From positions 13,156,906 to 13,220,905 of the forward strand of contig CM055113.1 of assembly GCA_029204225.1 (NCBI GenBank): a DNA stretch of 64,000 nt. Reading direction: 5' to 3'. This document shows, piece after piece, positions 11,514 to 21,966 of this stretch. This DNA comes from Diphasiastrum complanatum. Lineage: Eukaryota; Streptophyta; Lycopodiopsida; Lycopodiales; Lycopodiaceae. The notes under the pieces are model-generated. The model worked only from the letters and a program-made list of their open reading frames with translations, was not told where the DNA came from and ran no database searches. The number at the start of each line of letters is the position of its first letter. The stretch's first letter is position 1. Made by a program: the position numbers and the translations under genes.

Positions 11514-12221
11514 TGTAGCGCAGGCATCCCAAAGAGAGCCGGGAACCACGACTTAGCTTCCCAGCCATCAACTCTTGCCATCCAAACCCACTTGACATAC
11601 AAGCAGCCAACTCGCCAACAACGATCAGACTCAACCAACTTGAAGTTCCGAAAACCAACATTGAGATACAACCTGGCGCCATGCCAAATCGGGCGTCCCG
11701 ATGTGGGTGACTTCCCTCCAAGCAAGCCGCCCGACATACATCAAACTTAACGAACTCGAAGCTTCGTTACAAACGTATAACATCCATTCCAAGCAAGTGG
11801 TCTGACTTACATCAGAGTTAACCAACTGAAAGCTTTGTCACGAGCACTGGAAGCCAACTTGGCGCCATGCCAGACTGGACAGCCATAAACAGGTAACTTC
11901 CACCCAAGCAAGCTATCCAACTCAGCCGACAGGTTAGAGCCCCTTCTCCAAGAGCTTAACCCATTCACGTTCATGCAAGGAACACTCAGAACCACAAGCC
12001 GCGACAGATATGGAAACAACCAGTTCCTGGACCAAATGGTCCTGACAGCATACCGCTGGCGCCACAGACCAAATGGTCCCGACGGCATACCGCTGGCGTC
12101 CCGGGATACAACCCTCAGCTATGTGCCAACTTAAAAACTTGGAAGCGGCCTTACAACTGGTGCTTTTACCGAACACTGAAACCCAGAAGGTAATCAGAGT
12201 CAGTTTGAGGAAAATCCCACT
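11514..12221 (-). repeat. Truncated LTR (5') of non-autonomous element, copy 1
   Basis: Matches 7958-8665 but stops at 'cccactt', where the other copies continue with 'tattgataaatctg'. The next base belongs to the chromovirus LTR. One deletion removed about 0.5 kb of this LTR and about 376 bp of the host LTR (equivalent of 2608-2983). Confidence 0.8.
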
Positions 12222-12281
12222 TTAAGCGCGTGTTCGGAAAACCGCTCAAGTCCCAGCGCCCTTTGAGGCGCCGGCGCAACA
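12222..12281 (+). repeat. 3' LTR of chromovirus, right end
   Basis: Sixty bases matching 2984-3043, ending CAACA and followed by the target duplication CCGGC at 12282-12286. Confidence 0.85.
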
Positions 12282-12304
12282 CCGGCTCATTTCATAATAC
12301 TTGA

Positions 12305-13020
12305 ATGGGAAGGAAACGTGAATAGGTCGCCCCCACCCGAAGTCGAGCTCATGAAGGGAGTAGCCCGTCATCACACTTTCATGTAAATCTCATCATTCAT
12401 CAGCAAGTCGCCTATTCTTACCTTGCCATCAGTGTTCGGGAAAACTAACATAGTTCAAGAATGAAATTGGCATCTTTTCTCAAAAATCGGCATGGCAAAA
12501 ATTGTATAGGATTTTTTATGTCGTGAATCTTGGGTTTTATAAGAAAAAACCAGCAAATAAGAGCTTGTCACTCAATGGAGGCTGAAGAACTTTTTCGCAT
12601 ATAGATTTTTGGAGGGAAACCCAACACTGCAGGCTTGCCATGCTGAAGGTTTCCCCAACACTGCAGGCTTGCCATGCTGAAGGTTTCCCCAACACTGCAG
12701 GCTTGCCTTGCTGAAATTGCCCATACTCGGCATCAATAGCAACAATGCTCTCATGCACCAGACTTGCTGCGTAGGAGAAGTGCCGCTCCAGGAGGTCCAC
12801 CGCCTCGAATGAGCTGGGGTGACCATACGAATAGGGCCCCGTTTCTACCAGGTGATCTGCCTCAGCAACCTTTGCGTCCCCCATCCGCAGAAACCCAGCA
12901 GCGGTGGCGATGGCAACCTCCAGATCACCGTTAGAGCTGCTTCTTTCTCTGCTACTTTGTTTGCAGGATGCTAATCTCCACATAGATGCACTAGTGCATC
13001 GATGGGTACACTTATTTTTG
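12305..13020 (-). pseudogene. BAHD acyltransferase, central part (5' part of split pseudogene)
   Basis: On minus the piece starts near 13020 with a 'PIDALVH' segment like the DALVAHxW region of BAHD enzymes. It shifts frame and continues with 'NGDLEVAIATAAGFLRMGDA' and 'LVHESIVAIDAEYGQ'. After a minisatellite it reaches the structural DFGWG motif (about 12329-12346, 'LDFGWGRPIHV'). It ends at about 12305, where homology jumps to 1817. The matching paralogue is 40887-41330, where MHESIVAIDAEYGQ and the FGWG region are adjacent. Frameshifts, stops and a 34-bp repeat array make it a pseudogene. The N-terminal domain with HxxxD is not present upstream (13021-14470). Confidence 0.75.
12621..12722. 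repeat. Minisatellite, three 34-bp units
   Basis: Three copies of a 34-bp unit containing 'actgcaggcttgccatgctg', the last diverged at its end. The paralogue at 41.2 kb lacks the array. As 34 is not a multiple of three, each unit shifts the BAHD frame. Confidence 0.85.
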
Positions 13021-14470
13021 GAGGATCTCTAGGCCACAGCAGGGCGGCGGTGTCGAGAGGAGGGGCGATAAGAGGCGCGCGCCGTGTGGTCTTTGTTAAT
13101 GCATGCCCTTGCCCACGCCTCTACGAATTCTGAGAATGCTTGCATATCTCCCACTGCATGCAAAAAGCTACGCCGCATTGAAATGTTCCAATCATCATCT
13201 CTTCAGACATGAAAGGTTTTTTTGGAACCAGCCGTAAAGCCATAGTGCAAAATAAATCAAGTGCAAGATAAATCAAGTGCTGTCCAGTAGATCTACAGTT
13301 CTAGCCGCATACAGTTCTACCGCACTCAGCCCCACAATCAGGACATACAAGCGAAAGATATCTGCTTCAAAGGCATGGAGCTACCTCTACTACATCCAAT
13401 TAAAACTTGCTTGCTGCAAACAGTCGCTGAATTTTCTGAAATCTATCAACGCTATTACAGCTATCTTCTGTCAACTGCCAGAAATCTAGTTTTCTAGAAG
13501 TCAGAAATCATTCTTCCTATCAATCATCCATGTGGCTAAAGGACAACAGAGCGAGCTACAGACAGGTTGCAACAATTTCTATTCCATAACACTATGGCGT
13601 ATCAATCGACGATCAGGGAGCAGCATTAAGGCTCGGATTTGTGACGTTTCGCTTCATTTCTCGTTTATTTGTTGTTTTTATGGATCAATTCCACTCGATT
13701 GAACCTTTTCTGATGAGCTGGTTAATGGTATAAGCGTTTATCGGATGCTGATTTTTGAAGTGAAGTCTGCATGCACTGGCGCTTCTGGTTTTCTGATTTG
13801 ATGAAAGCTGCCTCCTCCATCGCTGCCATCTCGAATTATCCAATTGCGCATGCTTGGAAAGGCATTTGGATATTTTAGAAATGATAGAGAAAAGACAACG
13901 TGAAAAAAAAATCTCTTGAATTCCGATTTTAATCAGGTGAAACAATCAAGATCAAGTCGCAGTTGATTAAGGAGGTAGACGTTTATTAATTTGCGAGGAA
14001 GCGAACCATTTCACTAGCTGAGCGATCATTTACAAGACACTCATACACTTTGTGGCCAGTGATTCGCATGCAAGAGTCCTGAATGATTTTTTTGAGGCTT
14101 TGATGAAGTTATAAACGAGTTTCGTACTCCCTTTTTAAGATCCAGCAGCTGTGCAATCATCAACTCAGGTGTAATTCAGGAGTGCTGGTCATCGGGGATC
14201 AAATTTGGATCGAGTATCAGGAGCTATTGTGCATGCTTCCGAAAGAAGTTAACAGAGGCATGAATATGCTAATTCGTTGAAGTATTAGCAAATAGCATGG
14301 TTCCCTGAAGACCTTACCCCTTTGCGAACGACAAATTTTCAACAACATTTTTCAAGACTTTTATTTGGGGCATCTCAAGTATTTTCAATGGATGATGTCA
14401 ATGTGGGCATTCACAGTATGGATCAAAGTGCAAATCAACACAAAAAGAGGGTTGCTTCACCATCCCTCCC
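13021..14470. other. No gene recognised
   Basis: GC-richer for the first 100 bp (possibly more of the BAHD gene, out of frame), then AT-rich sequence. The ORFs at 13277-13489 and 13685-13945 show no domain and I do not call them. Confidence 0.4.
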
Positions 14471-14484
14471 ATCCCCACCTCCCT

Positions 14485-14786
14485 CTAATCGTCCTCACCA
14501 TGATGTGTTATACCAGGATTAGCCATAAACTGATTGAGAGAGCTGATTGCAATAGCTGTGTCTAGCCTGGTACAGATCATGGCATACATAAGAGATCCTA
14601 TAATAGAATGGTTTGGGGACACTGGTCCTTTGACAATTTGAGTCCTGGTTCCATTGGTGAGAGAGCTACTTTGTAATTGATCAGATTATATCTGACTAAA
14701 ATGGTGTAGATGTACCTCTGTTGTGTCATGTAAATCAACTTCTGTTTTCTGTCTCTGTGGATTTGTATACCAAGGCAGAAATACAA
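14485..14786 (-). pseudogene. Copia A reverse transcriptase, C-terminal remnant
   Basis: Minus-strand 'FCLGIQIHRDRKQKLIYMTQ' followed by 'GLKLSKDQCPQ' and, in another frame, 'GSLMYAMICTR' and 'MANPGITHH'. These are the thumb and connection parts of copia RT and are very similar to copia E at 34.3-34.6 kb. The catalytic YVDD half is missing. Confidence 0.8.
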
Positions 14787-15408
14787 ATTCGAAAGATAGC
14801 ATTATGTTAGTTTCTTTTATCAGATCGGTATTGTTGCTGAAAAGCTTCAAAGCATTAGGAGAATCTGACAGGTCGGCTACATGGGAACTGTCGTTTCCTT
14901 TGAGGTCTTGAAATTGATCTTCGATGAAGATGACATCCCGTCTAGTGAATATCTTCGACTGGATGGGATCGAACAATTTGTAGGCTTCATCTAAAGTAGT
15001 GTAGCTGATGAAAACAGATTTGATACTTTGGAAGTCGAGCTTCTTCTTGAGATCACGAGATGTTTGTGCATAAGCAGTACATCCAAAAACTCGTAAGTTT
15101 GATAAAGAAGGTTTCGTACCTATCCAAACTTCGAATGATGTTTTGTCTGAGAGGCCTTTAGTAGGATATATGTTCTGAATATAGGTTGATGTTGAAACAG
15201 CTTCAGCCCAGAAGGACTTCGGAAGTGTCGCATGTGATAACATGGACTTTGCCGATTCGACTAAGGTTTTGTTCTTTCTCTCATCAAGACCATTTGACTG
15301 AGGTAAATAGGAGTTGATATAGTGTTGCTTAATTCCGTTGTTGAGGCAGTACTCCTTGAATTTGTTGGAGATGTATTCTCCCCCATTATCTGAACTTAGT
15401 GCTTTGAT
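14686..15408 (-). pseudogene. Copia A integrase, core and C-terminal part
   Basis: The minus strand reads 'SSDNGGEYISNKFKEYC' (second catalytic Asp) near 15390, then 'PQSNGLDERKNKTLVESAK' with the catalytic Glu. It continues into 'LPKSFWAEAVSTSTYIQN', 'GTKPSLSNLRVFGCTAYAQ' and a 'RRDVIFIEDQF' tail. These are standard copia integrase landmarks. A stop and frame change separate it from the upstream ORF at about 15409. Confidence 0.85.
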
Positions 15409-16497
15409 TCATTTGTCAGTTTGATTCTCAGCATACTCGTTGAATTGTCTGAATTTGATGAAAGCCTCTGATTTTTGTTGAATAAAATAAACAACCATTC
15501 TTCTTGAAAACTGGTCAATAAAGATAATGAAATACTTTGTATCTAACAATGAATGAGTTTGCATAGGTCCACATATATCTATGTGAAAAATGTCTAGCAG
15601 ACCTTTTGCCGCACGCATATGGTTTGATCTAAAAGGAATCCAAGCCTGCTTTCCAAAAATGCAGCTATGATAGACAGGGAGATCGACCTTACCAGAAGGA
15701 CATTTGAGATCAAGAACCATGGATTGTCTGGACATGTTCAAAATAGATGTATGATTCACGTGTCCTAAATGATGATGCCATAGTAATACTTTATTGACTG
15801 GAAAAGAGGTTTTCAAAACTTGACTAGACTCAGAATAACAGTGTGCCAATCTATATAAGTAACCATGCCTCTTGCCGAGTGCAAGGATGTTATTACTCCT
15901 ATCAATAATTTTGCATTGATCAGAATTGAATTCTACCTTATGACCTAAATCTCTAACTCTATTTACTGATAACAGATTTGTAGAAAGTTTAGAAACATAT
16001 AAGACTTTTGATAGTAATTTGAATTGATCATGTTGGAATCCCAATATTATAGTACCTTCACCTTCAATAGTGTGAGTACTATTGTCACCAAGATGAACAA
16101 ATTTCTTCATGTTGTAAGGCGTGTAGGAGTTGAAATTCTCACGTTGATTGGTCATATGTTGCGTTGCTCCAGAATTCAAAAACCATGAATCATCCAAAAA
16201 CACGCTTTGATGTTTGACCATAAATGCACCTTCATCTACTTCGACCTGGGGAGATGATGAGACTGTGTTTGCTTGTTGATTAGGTTGCTTGGCTGCGTTC
16301 TTTGCTTGGAGAATTCGGCAATCCTTGATCTCATGGTTATTGCACTTGCAATACCTGCAAAACATCTTTGACTGTGGATTCGATGATTTTTTTTGACTTT
16401 GGAGTCGGCTTCTGATTCGTTGCAGCCTTCTTGGAGCCTTTTTGCTTCTGTCACTTGGAGCGTTTGTTGACATATAGAGCTTGAGAGGAGGAAACAA
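15409..16497 (-). pseudogene. Copia A gag zinc knuckle, protease and integrase N-terminus
   Basis: A 362-codon minus frame. It has a CCHC knuckle 'CRYCKCNNHEIKDC' (residues about 47-60) and a protease motif 'DDSWFLNSGATQHMT' (DSG of the family reads NSG, so the catalytic Asp is replaced). The protease body runs to 'LSTNLLSVNRVRDLG', followed by the integrase zinc domain 'HHHLGHVNHTSILNMS...CIFGKQ' (first Cys lost) and the first catalytic Asp in 'FHIDICGPM'. The gag part continues upstream to 16607, where copia B is inserted. Confidence 0.85.
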
Positions 16498-16607
16498 ATG
16501 ATGTGTCTTGACTTCTTCTATTGTCTTCTTGCAGCAACATGGTGATAACTCTAGTAAGAGTTAAGTCTGAGCGTGTCGATATGATCGTCACTCAGTTCTC
16601 ATATGTA
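16498..16607 (-). pseudogene. Copia A gag, part left of the copia B insertion
   Basis: The minus strand reads 'LTRVITMLLQEDNRRSQDTS' and 'SSQALYVNKRSK', matching the same gag region of copia C at 48.0-48.1 kb. The frame differs from the downstream ORF. Confidence 0.8.
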
Positions 16608-16612
16608 GAGGA

Positions 16613-17237
16613 TGTGAAAGATTAACTAGTTTCATCACATTTTGCAATATTTCCATATTTGGCATATTGAGGCCAAAACTTGTTTTAGACTTAGAGGTTG
16701 ACTTTTCAAAGTTCATTAGTCTAAATTTCATTTGAATAAATACTTTTTGAAAGTGTGGGAAAGATAGAATGCGAGTTTGAGTAGATTCATTTTGAATAAG
16801 TTGGGTACATTGAATCTAGACCCAAAATTGGTAGGGTTAGCATTTTGGTGGGAAAGCCAAGTGGCCAAATAGGGCTTGGACCTGTTATAAAAAGATGTAA
16901 CTCGTGGAGAGAGTCATCTTCTCTCTTCTCTATCTCATTTCATGCTTATACATGGTTCTCTTGGGTTCTACTATCCATTGGTGCACTATCTTGGTGATTG
17001 TTTGTAATTCTATGTGTAGAATGATCTATATTTGTTATTTTTGGAACCACACATGTGAAATATAGTAGCTTGTTGGTTTTGTACGGACAGCAACAGTACA
17101 TAATCATTTCACTCAAGTTTGATCAAGTTCTATTAGTGTTTGCATCTCAAATTGTGTGTAGATGCTGATTTTTCTACATTGGTCTAACCAAAGATCATTC
17201 AAGTAGATTGGATCTTAAGGATCTGAAATCTTTCACA
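16613..17237 (+). repeat. 5' LTR of copia B
   Basis: 625 bp, TGTGAAAG...TTTCACA with inverted ends. A TATA-like 'gttataaaaagatg' lies at about 16882 with a CT-rich initiator region after it. An 'ACACATGTGA' palindrome follows near 17049. The partner LTR lacks the TATA segment. Confidence 0.9.
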
Positions 17238-17250
17238 TGGTATCAGAGCT
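17238..17250 (+). other. Primer binding site of copia B
   Basis: TGGTATCAGAGCT directly after the LTR. Perfect match to the plant initiator-Met tRNA primer site. Confidence 0.9.
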
Positions 17251-17836
17251 TGTGTTTCGGGTTATGAAGGAGGAAATAAGATCTATCAATAATTTGGTGA
17301 AGATATCAAGTCTAGAGCATGCTAAAGAGGATTCTACACCAAAATCAGATTTTTTGCTTTTGTAGATTGGATCTTTTGTAGATCAAAACACTAAATAGGT
17401 CAATATACTTGTTCAATTCCATTTTTTGAATTCACATGTTGGATCTGGCTGATTTTTGGATCATTGGTTCAGCCTAAGTGGTGCCTTATAGATTGCATAT
17501 CAAATTTTCAGCATTTGCATGTAAATTTGGAATAGTCAATTTTTTGTGATTTTGTCAAAACCCTAATTTTGATTGGATCTCTAGATAGTGAGGTTGCTGG
17601 ACTTCATTTGAGTGTGTTTCAATCTTAGGAAGTGGCAAAAGTCATTAGATTGAGGATAGATCATAGGTTAATCGAGATTCCATGATTCTATGTGTTGATT
17701 TGCTTGGATAAGTGCTAGAAGAGAATTTGTGAGATAGTTTCAAATCTTGGTGATTTCTTTTGAAAGCATTTGTTGTTGTTCAAAGGAGTGCTTTGTGCAT
17801 TGAAACAGTTGAAAGAGAAGATCAGGTCATTGCTAC

Positions 17837-18688
17837 ATGGCAGCCTCAATTGGAGTCATGTTGGAAGCCAATGATAGGCTTACCTCAAATTACTATTCAT
17901 TATGGAAAGTGAGGATGGAGTCACTTCTTGAGATGAATGATGTTTTGGATATTGTTGTAGGTTTGGAGGAGAGACCAGCAACACAACAAGATCAATTGAG
18001 GTATGACAAGAGGGCCAAGAAGGCTCTACACATGATAAAGATGAATGTTACCAATGAACTTCTCAAGGAAGTTGGTAAGTGCACATCATCTTTGGAAGCT
18101 TGGAATTCATTGAAGAAGCTTTATGAATCCAAGTCTACTTCTAGAGTGTTGACTCTAAGAAGGCAGATCTTTTCTTGTTTGCAAAATAATGAAGAAAGTC
18201 CAAGTACTTTTGTTTTGAGAATGAAAGCATTGAATGATGAGTTAGCTTGCATAGATGAAAGCATTAAGGAAGGAGAGCTTATTCAAGTGATTCTTAATGG
18301 CTTGTTGGATGCTCATGCTAACATTGTTCAAAGTATTACTATTCAAAAGACTTTGCCAAGTTTGATGGATCTTCAAGAGATCTTAATCAATGAGGAATAT
18401 AGGCTTCAAGCAAGAGGTGGATCTACATCGACACTTCAAGAGGATGATATGTTCACAAAGGGCAAATTCAAGTGCAAAAGTGGTCTAAAGGGCAAGATCA
18501 AGTGGATGCTTCTTCAAGTGGCAAAAAGAAGGATAGATCAAAGCTCAAATGCTTCTATTGTGGCATCAAAGGACACTTTGCAAGTGAGTGCTACAAGAAG
18601 AAGAGAGATCAAGAAGACAAGCAAGGTAATATTACTCTTGATGAGGATGGTTTGGATGTGCAAGATGCAAATGATGATGCTTTTGTGA
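17837..18688 (+). pseudogene. Copia B gag polyprotein (UBN2-type capsid)
   Basis: It starts MAASIGVMLEANDRL and shows the copia gag (UBN2) fold: 'NYYSLWKVRMESLL' near residue 20, then 'LEAWNSLKKLYESKS', 'VLTLRRQIFSC', and 'LKALNDELACID'-like helices. Gag forms the particle shell and binds element RNA. True homology ends near residue 210. Beyond about 18470 the frame is a shadow and coding continues one frame over at 18472. The Met at 17837 is preferred because it lies at the usual N-terminal distance from the conserved W. Confidence 0.85.
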
Positions 18689-19365
18689 TGTCTTCATGTA
18701 TGCTTGCTAATGATGGAGATCTAGATCCTTGGTGGATTGATAGTGGAGCAAGTTCACACATGACCTTTCACAAAGAGTACTTCACTTCTTTGTTGGCATA
18801 TGGAGATGACAAGAGGGTGATCTACACGGCCAATGATGGTGAGTGTGAAATCAAAGGGATTGGCACAATTCCTATTTCTCTCTCTACAAATAGGAATGTT
18901 CATTTGGAGGATGTCTTGTTTATTCCATCTATGACCAAGAATTTGCTTAGTGTGAGTCAAATGCTAAGTAAGGGCCTCAAGGTGGAGTTTGATGGAGATG
19001 CTTGTTTGATCAAAAGGAAGGATGTCTTGATTGGAAAAGGTAAAAGGCAAGGAAAGTTGTTCAAACTTGATGCTTGTGTTATTGCTAACCAAGTTGGATG
19101 TGCTGCAAGGGAGCAAATTTCTATTCAAGAGGTTTGGCACAAAAGGATGGGACACCTCAACTTCAAGTCATTGGAGGTAATGGCAAGGAAGAAGGTTGTG
19201 ATTGGTCTTCCAAGTTCCTTAAGTAATGACAAGCATGTTTGTGAGTCTTTTGCTTTGTCTAAGTCACATAGGCTACCTTATACTAGATCTATTTCTAGAT
19301 CTACAAAGCCTTTTCAACTTGTACATTCGGTTATTCATGGATTTACTACAATTAGCAATAGTTGA
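18472..19365 (+). pseudogene. Copia B zinc knuckle, protease and integrase zinc domain
   Basis: It continues gag after a frameshift. The zinc knuckle is 'CFYCGIKGHFASEC'. The protease has an intact 'WWIDSGASSHMT' (catalytic Asp in DSG) and continues through 'MTKNLLSVSQMLSKG'. The integrase zinc domain 'VWHKRMGHLNFKSLEVMARK' has H-H present but the CxxC degraded ('CESFALSK'). It stops at 19365 before the integrase core, which resumes in another frame. Confidence 0.85.
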
Positions 19366-20400
19366 GCTAAGACGTATGTAACATTCATTGATGATTTTAG
19401 TAGATTTTGCTGGATCTATCTACTAAAGAGCAAGGATGAAGTGTATGATGTCTTTTTCAAGTTCAAGAATGCAAGGGAGAACCAATTCTCCACAAAGATC
19501 AAGTGCTTGAGAGGTGACAATGGTGGTGAGTACATATCTAACAAGTTCAAGGCCTTTTGTGATGAGCATGGGATCAAGAGGGAGTATACAACATCAAGGA
19601 CCCCACAACAAAATGGAGTGGCTGAAAGGAAGAATAGAACTTTATGTGAAAGTGCTAAAGCTATGAGGTTAAGTGCTAATCTTGACAAACCATTTTGGGA
19701 TCAAGCTTTGTTGTGTGCCAATTTCTTGTGCAATAGGTGGCCGAGTGCTATTTTGGATGGAAGGACACCTTTTGAGATGCTAGTCAAGAGGAGGCCGAGT
19801 GTCAACTTTCTAAGAAGCTTTGGATGCACATGCTATGTCAACATCACTCTTGATGATAGGACCAAGGAGGATCCATCTTCAAGAAGAGGTATTTTTTGTT
19901 GGATATAGTGAGGTGAGTAAAGCCTACAAGGTTTACATTCCTTCTACTAACAAAGTGATCGTTGGTAGAGATGTCATTTTTTATGAGGGAAACATTCCAA
20001 AGGTGTCTTCAAGCATGATTGATGGTAAAGTAGATGGATCTAACATTCTTGATGTTGATGAGAAGGATCCTACTTTGGATGGTGGTGATGATGGACCTTC
20101 ATCAAGTCAAAAGCCAAGGAGAACATCAAGAGAAAGACAAGTACCTTCAAGGCTCACATATGATCAAAAGGGTAAGCAAGTAGTTTCTGAAAATTATGTT
20201 GCTTTCCTAACCTCTTTGGATGATCCCACAAGTGTAAATCAAGCAAGGAAAGAAGAGGAGTGGATCCAAGCAATGGATCTTGAGTACCGATCTCTTATGA
20301 AGAGTGGAACATCTTTTGGAGGACCTTCTTGTGTACATGGAGCTATGCAAGTGGATGGATGTTATCTTGCTATAAAATGAAGTAATGGATCTGGAAAACA
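19366..20400 (+). pseudogene. Copia B integrase core and start of reverse transcriptase
   Basis: The integrase catalytic triad is visible: D in 'TFIDDFSRFCWIYLLKSKD' (about 19380), D in 'RGDNGGEYIS' (about 19514), and E in 'PQQNGVAERKNRTLCESAK'. The C-terminal 'LRSFGCTCYV' continues, after a one-base shift near 19890, into 'VFFVGYSEVSKAYKVY' and 'IVGRDVIFYEG'. RT then begins with 'EEEWIQAMDLEYRSLMKSGT' and a broken 'CKWM...NGSGK' up to about 20400. There all RT similarity ends. Confidence 0.85.
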
Positions 20401-21376
20401 AAGTTTGTTCAGTGACTTTGATGATCAAGTTGAAGATCAAGAAGTTGATCTCAAAGCGCTTCAACTAGTCAAAAGGGAAGTTGGCAATTTGGAGCTAGTC
20501 AAGAGCATCAAAGGAGAGGTAATTGGAAAAGGTGTTATGGATCTATTTTTGCAGCATATTGAAGACTCAAGTAAGGTCAAAGTATCAGCAAGGAAGTGTT
20601 GTTCAAGTTTACTTTACTTGTTCTATCTCATGTTTGAGCAATTTCATGTGGATGTGTGCAAATTGTCAAGATATGGTAAAACTAGCTACATTGGTGAGCA
20701 TTGTTTTGATGTTGGATTTGTACTAGAATTCTTGGCTGATTTTGCTGATGGAAATGAAGCTATTGGAGGTTCATTATGTCACTCATCCATGGCTAAGTTC
20801 TCTAGTGTTGAGCTACTTGGTGCCGATACTTGGAGATTGTCAATTTTTGGTGAATTCATGGTCATTTTCTTGTGTCAAGTAGATCTTGAAGATGGACTAG
20901 TGCAAACTACTTGGTTTATGGAGTCATGTGGTGCTGGATTTGCATCATTAATGTACTCACCTACTCATGGATTTCCAAGGTTTGATGGTTTCTTGTGGCA
21001 AGATGAAGATGGAGGCTCATTCATGGAGTATCATGGTGGATACAAGGCAACAAAGGACAAAGGAGGAGGAGACATGCAAGCAAAAGTTGATCACTCACAT
21101 TTATTGTTTGTTTGTTGTATTTTTCCAGAGAGTTCAGATTTGGAAGCATGGTGGAATCATCTCACTTACATTCTATTTGATTCTTCATGTTCTAGTCACA
21201 TTTTTACATGTAAAATTGATGTAAGAAATAGTGAAGCATCCCAAGTGGACACTATTCCCTATATCAATTATGGTTGTTTCTATTTTGAGCATTACATGAT
21301 CATTGAAAGGAGATCTATTCTTAGGAAGAAGATCATTCTTATGATGGATCAAAGTTCTATTGGCAAAAACTATGCT
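20401..21376 (+). other. Unidentified 1-kb open sequence replacing the copia B RT core
   Basis: Where about 320 codons of RT (including YVDD and TRPD motifs) are expected there is a 329-codon open frame, 20405-21394, with no RT motif. It is rich in F, L, C, S, G and D, without obvious repeats or a zinc pattern. 'GADTWRLSIFGEFMVIFLCQ' gives the feel. I do not recognise it. The element resumes at about 21377 with 'EHWKLGK' before RNase H. It may be captured host or element sequence brought in by template switching, or a domain private to this family. Confidence 0.5.
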
Positions 21377-21966
21377 AGGAGCATTGGAAGCTAGGAAAGT
21401 GAGTTTTGAGGTACATCATTAGAACTCGAGATTTTGGCATATTGTATGAGGGATCATCACCTAATCTTTTTGGATTTTTAGATTCGGACTATGCTGGAGA
21501 TGTAATGGATAGGAAATCCATTAGTTCTTATTGTATTTTCATAGGTGATGGAGCTATATCATGGATGTCAAAGAAACAAGCCACTATCTCATTGTCATCT
21601 AGTGAGGCCGAGTACAAAGCTCTTACACATTGCAAAAAGGAGATGGTATGGATCAAGAGGATGATCAAGGATCTTCACTTGCTGGATTTTTCAGAGAGCC
21701 CAATCATCTTTTGTGACAATCAATCAGCCCAAAGAATGGCATCCAATCCTATCTTTCATGCTAGGAGCAAGCATATTGAGATACAATATCATTTTGTGAG
21801 GGAGCGAGTCATTGCAAAGGAGGTGGAGCTTCAACATGTGTCTTCAAGGGAATGTGTAGCTGATATCTTCACCAAAGCATTGGGAAAAGACTTGTTCATG
21901 AAGCATAGGACTTCACTTGGAGTATTATCAAAGTCTACGCTAAAACTAGTTGAAGAGGGAGTGTGA
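21377..21966 (+). pseudogene. Copia B RNase H
   Basis: The frame has 'EHWKLGK', TGA in place of the usual Trp, 'VLRYI' and 'TRDFGILY'. RNase H follows with the D-E-D set: 'GFLDSDYAGD', 'SSSEAEYKAL', 'IIFCDNQSAQRMASNP'. The tail is 'HARSKHIEIQYHFVRERV' and 'VADIFTKALGK'. It ends at 21966 overlapping the polypurine tract and the first bases of the 3' LTR. RNase H would remove the RNA strand after reverse transcription. Confidence 0.9.

Larger units (their letters stand above)
7958..12221 (-). mobile_element. Non-autonomous LTR element, copy 1 (nested in 3' LTR)
   Basis: A minus-strand LTR element without any pol-like ORF. Its downstream LTR is 7958-9171 (TGTA...TACA ends), the internal region about 9172-11499, a reversed Met-tRNA primer site 11500-11511, and its upstream LTR begins at 11514. 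That LTR is cut at 12221 after 708 bp of about 1214. The internal region has only short ORFs, which I read as non-coding. The primer site and hairpin-bearing leader (about 10950-11500) are close in sequence to those of the surrounding chromovirus, so this is probably a parasite using its proteins (LARD-like). No 5-bp duplication can be read because the right end is deleted. Confidence 0.8.
2126..12281 (+). mobile_element. Ty3/gypsy chromovirus with nested insertion (TSD CCGGC)
   Basis: A near-complete LTR retrotransposon. The 5-bp target duplication CCGGC lies at 2121-2125 and 12282-12286. The outer ends are TGTTG at 2126 and CAACA ending at 12281. There is a tRNA-Met primer site, a pol region in the order protease, reverse transcriptase, RNase H, integrase, chromodomain, and a polypurine tract before the 3' LTR. 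A recognisable gag (capsid and zinc knuckle) is missing: the leader runs straight into protease. The 3' LTR is inflated from about 0.9 to 4.8 kb by a second element (7958-12221). All coding frames carry stops or shifts, so the copy is inactive. Confidence 0.9.

Noticed and set aside
12621-12722. CRISPR-like direct repeats
   Set aside because: Units are adjacent without spacers and lie in a plant pseudogene.
20405-21394. Reading the 329-codon ORF of copia B as a normal reverse transcriptase
   Set aside because: No FTQ, YVDD or TRPD motif in any frame; only the edges at 20.3-20.4 and 21.38 kb are RT.
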